Positions 49,363 to 50,507 of a DNA stretch of 50,507 nt are shown here, piece by piece. Position 1 is the first letter of the stretch. Every line of letters starts with the position of its first letter. Position numbers and translations under genes: made by a program. The notes beneath the pieces were generated by a model, which was given only the letters and a program-made list of their open reading frames with translations, was not told the origin of the DNA and did no database searches. This DNA comes from Chloroflexi bacterium HGW-Chloroflexi-4 (GTDB lineage: Bacteria > Chloroflexota > Anaerolineae > Anaerolineales > Anaerolineaceae). The DNA lies in assembly GCA_002840715.1 (NCBI GenBank), contig PHBW01000029.1, forward strand, positions 1 through 50,507, given 5' to 3'.

Positions 49363-50507
49363 TTATTCTTTGACTGGCTCGTCAGACTTGCCGGCTTCAT
49401 CACCATCGGTGGTGAGAATGCCTTCAAGGCTTTCCCAGTCCATGTCAGCGTAGGCCATTGAATCAACGCGGCGCAGGCTTAAACCGATGCGGTGATTGTC
49501 ATTGTCAATCTTGATGATGCGCAGAGTGCAAGAATCGCCTTCTTTCAAGACTTCTTTGGGATGTTCAATGCGTTTTTCGCTGATCTCGGAGATGTGAATT
49601 AAACCTTCAATGTCATCAGAGAGTCTGGCGAATGCGCCGAACTTGGTCAGGCGGGTGATGGTGCCTTCAACAAGTTGACCAACCTGGAACTCGGCAGCTT
49701 TTGTATCCCATGGATCGGAAAGCAGTTGGCGTATGGAAAGGCCAATACGTTTCTTCTCGCGGTCAATGCTGATCACTTTGACTTTGACTTCTTGTCCGAC
49801 TTTGAGCACTTCGTTGGGGTGGGTGATGCGGTCCCATGAAATTTCTGAAAGGTGAACCAGACCATCGGCGCCATTGACGTTGACGAAGACACCAAATTCA
49901 GCCAAACTGGTTACGCGGCCGGTCACAATCTGACCTTCTTTGAGTTCATCGATCACGCGTTCTTTGAGTGAATCGCGAGTTTCGCTGCTGGCCTGTCGTT
50001 CAGAGAGGATCAGGCGGCGGCGTTCGCGGTCAACTTCGATCACGCATACATCAATTTCCTGACCGATCATACGGCTCCAGCGTTGTTCGGGGGTATCCCC
50101 GGTCATACCGGCGCGGCGGGTAAAGCTGATTTGGGAGGCAGGAACAAATCCGCGCAGACCGCCAACAGGGACGATCAAACCGCCCTTGTTGTATCCGATA
50201 ACGGAACTGTGATAAGAATCCTTCTTGGAGACCATGGTTTCAACAATCTGCCAGCCTTCTTCTTCGCGCGCACGCATATAAGAAAGCACCAGGTTGCCGC
50301 TTGAGTCTTCAGGATTCACCACGAATACAGGAATTTCCTGACCTAATTTCAGGTTGGCTAATTCATCAGTCGGGATGAGTTCATATTCCTTACCACTGAT
50401 AATACCCTCAGATTTGGTTCCGACACTAACTAATATTTGTCCGGGGGTCATGCTGGCGATAAAGCCTTGACGGATTTCGCCTTGAGTGGGGAAATCAATG
50501 GCTAATC
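49363..50507 (-). CDS. rpsA: Ribosomal protein S1-type protein (5' end outside window)
   Basis: The reading frame stays open to the right edge: codons upstream of the ATG at 50451 encode LAIDFPTQGEIRQGFIASMTPGQILV, which continues an S1 domain, so that ATG is internal. The visible 381 residues hold four S1 (OB-fold) domains, the first cut short, with motifs such as GQIVTGRVTSLAEFGVFVNVNGADGLVHLSEISWDRITHP and GQLVEGTITRLTKFGAFARLSDDIEGLIHISEIS. A short acidic tail ends the protein. S1 helps mRNA bind the 30S subunit; in this lineage it commonly has four domains. A terminator follows. Confidence 0.93.
   Translation of the reverse strand, partial: LAIDFPTQGEIRQGFIASMTPGQILVSVGTKSEGIISGKEYELIPTDELANLKLGQEIPVFVVNPEDSSGNLVLSYMRAREEEGWQIVETMVSKKDSYHSSVIGYNKGGLIVPVGGLRGFVPASQISFTRRAGMTGDTPEQRWSRMIGQEIDVCVIEVDRERRRLILSERQASSETRDSLKERVIDELKEGQIVTGRVTSLAEFGVFVNVNGADGLVHLSEISWDRITHPNEVLKVGQEVKVKVISIDREKKRIGLSIRQLLSDPWDTKAAEFQVGQLVEGTITRLTKFGAFARLSDDIEGLIHISEISEKRIEHPKEVLKEGDSCTLRIIKIDNDNHRIGLSLRRVDSMAYADMDWESLEGILTTDGDEAGKSDEPVKE

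Overview
The window reads as chromosomal DNA of a fermentative Chloroflexota bacterium, probably of the class Anaerolineae. This is inferred from gene content: LiaI/LiaF-like multigene clusters, Thr/Pro-rich surface linkers, a T-box on pheST and a lysine 2,3-aminomutase. No rRNA or tRNA gene is present to confirm it. Most genes are intact housekeeping genes in short operons, often with clear Shine-Dalgarno sites and hairpin terminators.

Layout. 0-1.8 kb: heat-shock operon hrcA-grpE-dnaK (minus strand; only the first codons of dnaK are inside) behind a perfect CIRCE operator. 1.9-6.1 kb: KdpD/KdpE-like two-component system next to a KimA-type potassium transporter. 6.3-11.7 kb: a phosphoribosyltransferase-like protein, OsmC, lysine 2,3-aminomutase, an S23-type four-helix-bundle protein, an aldo/keto reductase and a CDGSH iron-sulfur protein. 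11.9-16.1 kb: pheS and pheT behind a T-box leader. 16.2-17.5 kb: an AT-rich two-gene island with a PD-(D/E)XK nuclease-like protein. 17.9-19.0 kb: a PadR regulator with a truncated EF-Ts paralogue. 19.0-19.7 kb: repeat-rich DNA with no supported gene. 19.7-26.9 kb: GNAT, CAAX protease, FAD oxidoreductase, MFS symporter, YhhN and TauE genes. 27-30 kb: pyrH, tsf, rpsB. 30-34.2 kb: surE, a broken CBS gene, a CAP/LysM surface protein, cysE and cysK. 34.5-38.9 kb: a LiaF/PspC-like envelope operon and a SIMPL lipoprotein. 39-42 kb: glpX, cdsA, uppS, frr. 42.3-47.2 kb: a small protein under a candidate SOS promoter, then a five-gene operon (M16 pair, acpS, phosphoesterase, ParB-like). 47-50.5 kb: a ferredoxin reductase-like flavoprotein, a membrane protein and ribosomal protein S1 (5' end outside).

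The least ordinary stretch is 9.4-22.4 kb. It holds several arrays with a strict 7-bp period (NNTTCTC or ATTACTC type), often in inverted pairs. One pair encloses the S23 gene, one lies between pheS and pheT, one array sits inside the pheS T-box leader, and one forms a hairpin with unequal arms at 22.36 kb. The inverted pair around S23 recalls the intervening sequences of bacterial 23S rRNA, which have complementary ends and sometimes encode this same protein family. The other main candidates are the PadR/EF-Ts-like pair, whose EF-Ts copy lacks the UBA domain and the Asp-Phe exchange residues, and a structured, unidentified leader upstream of cysK-cysE.
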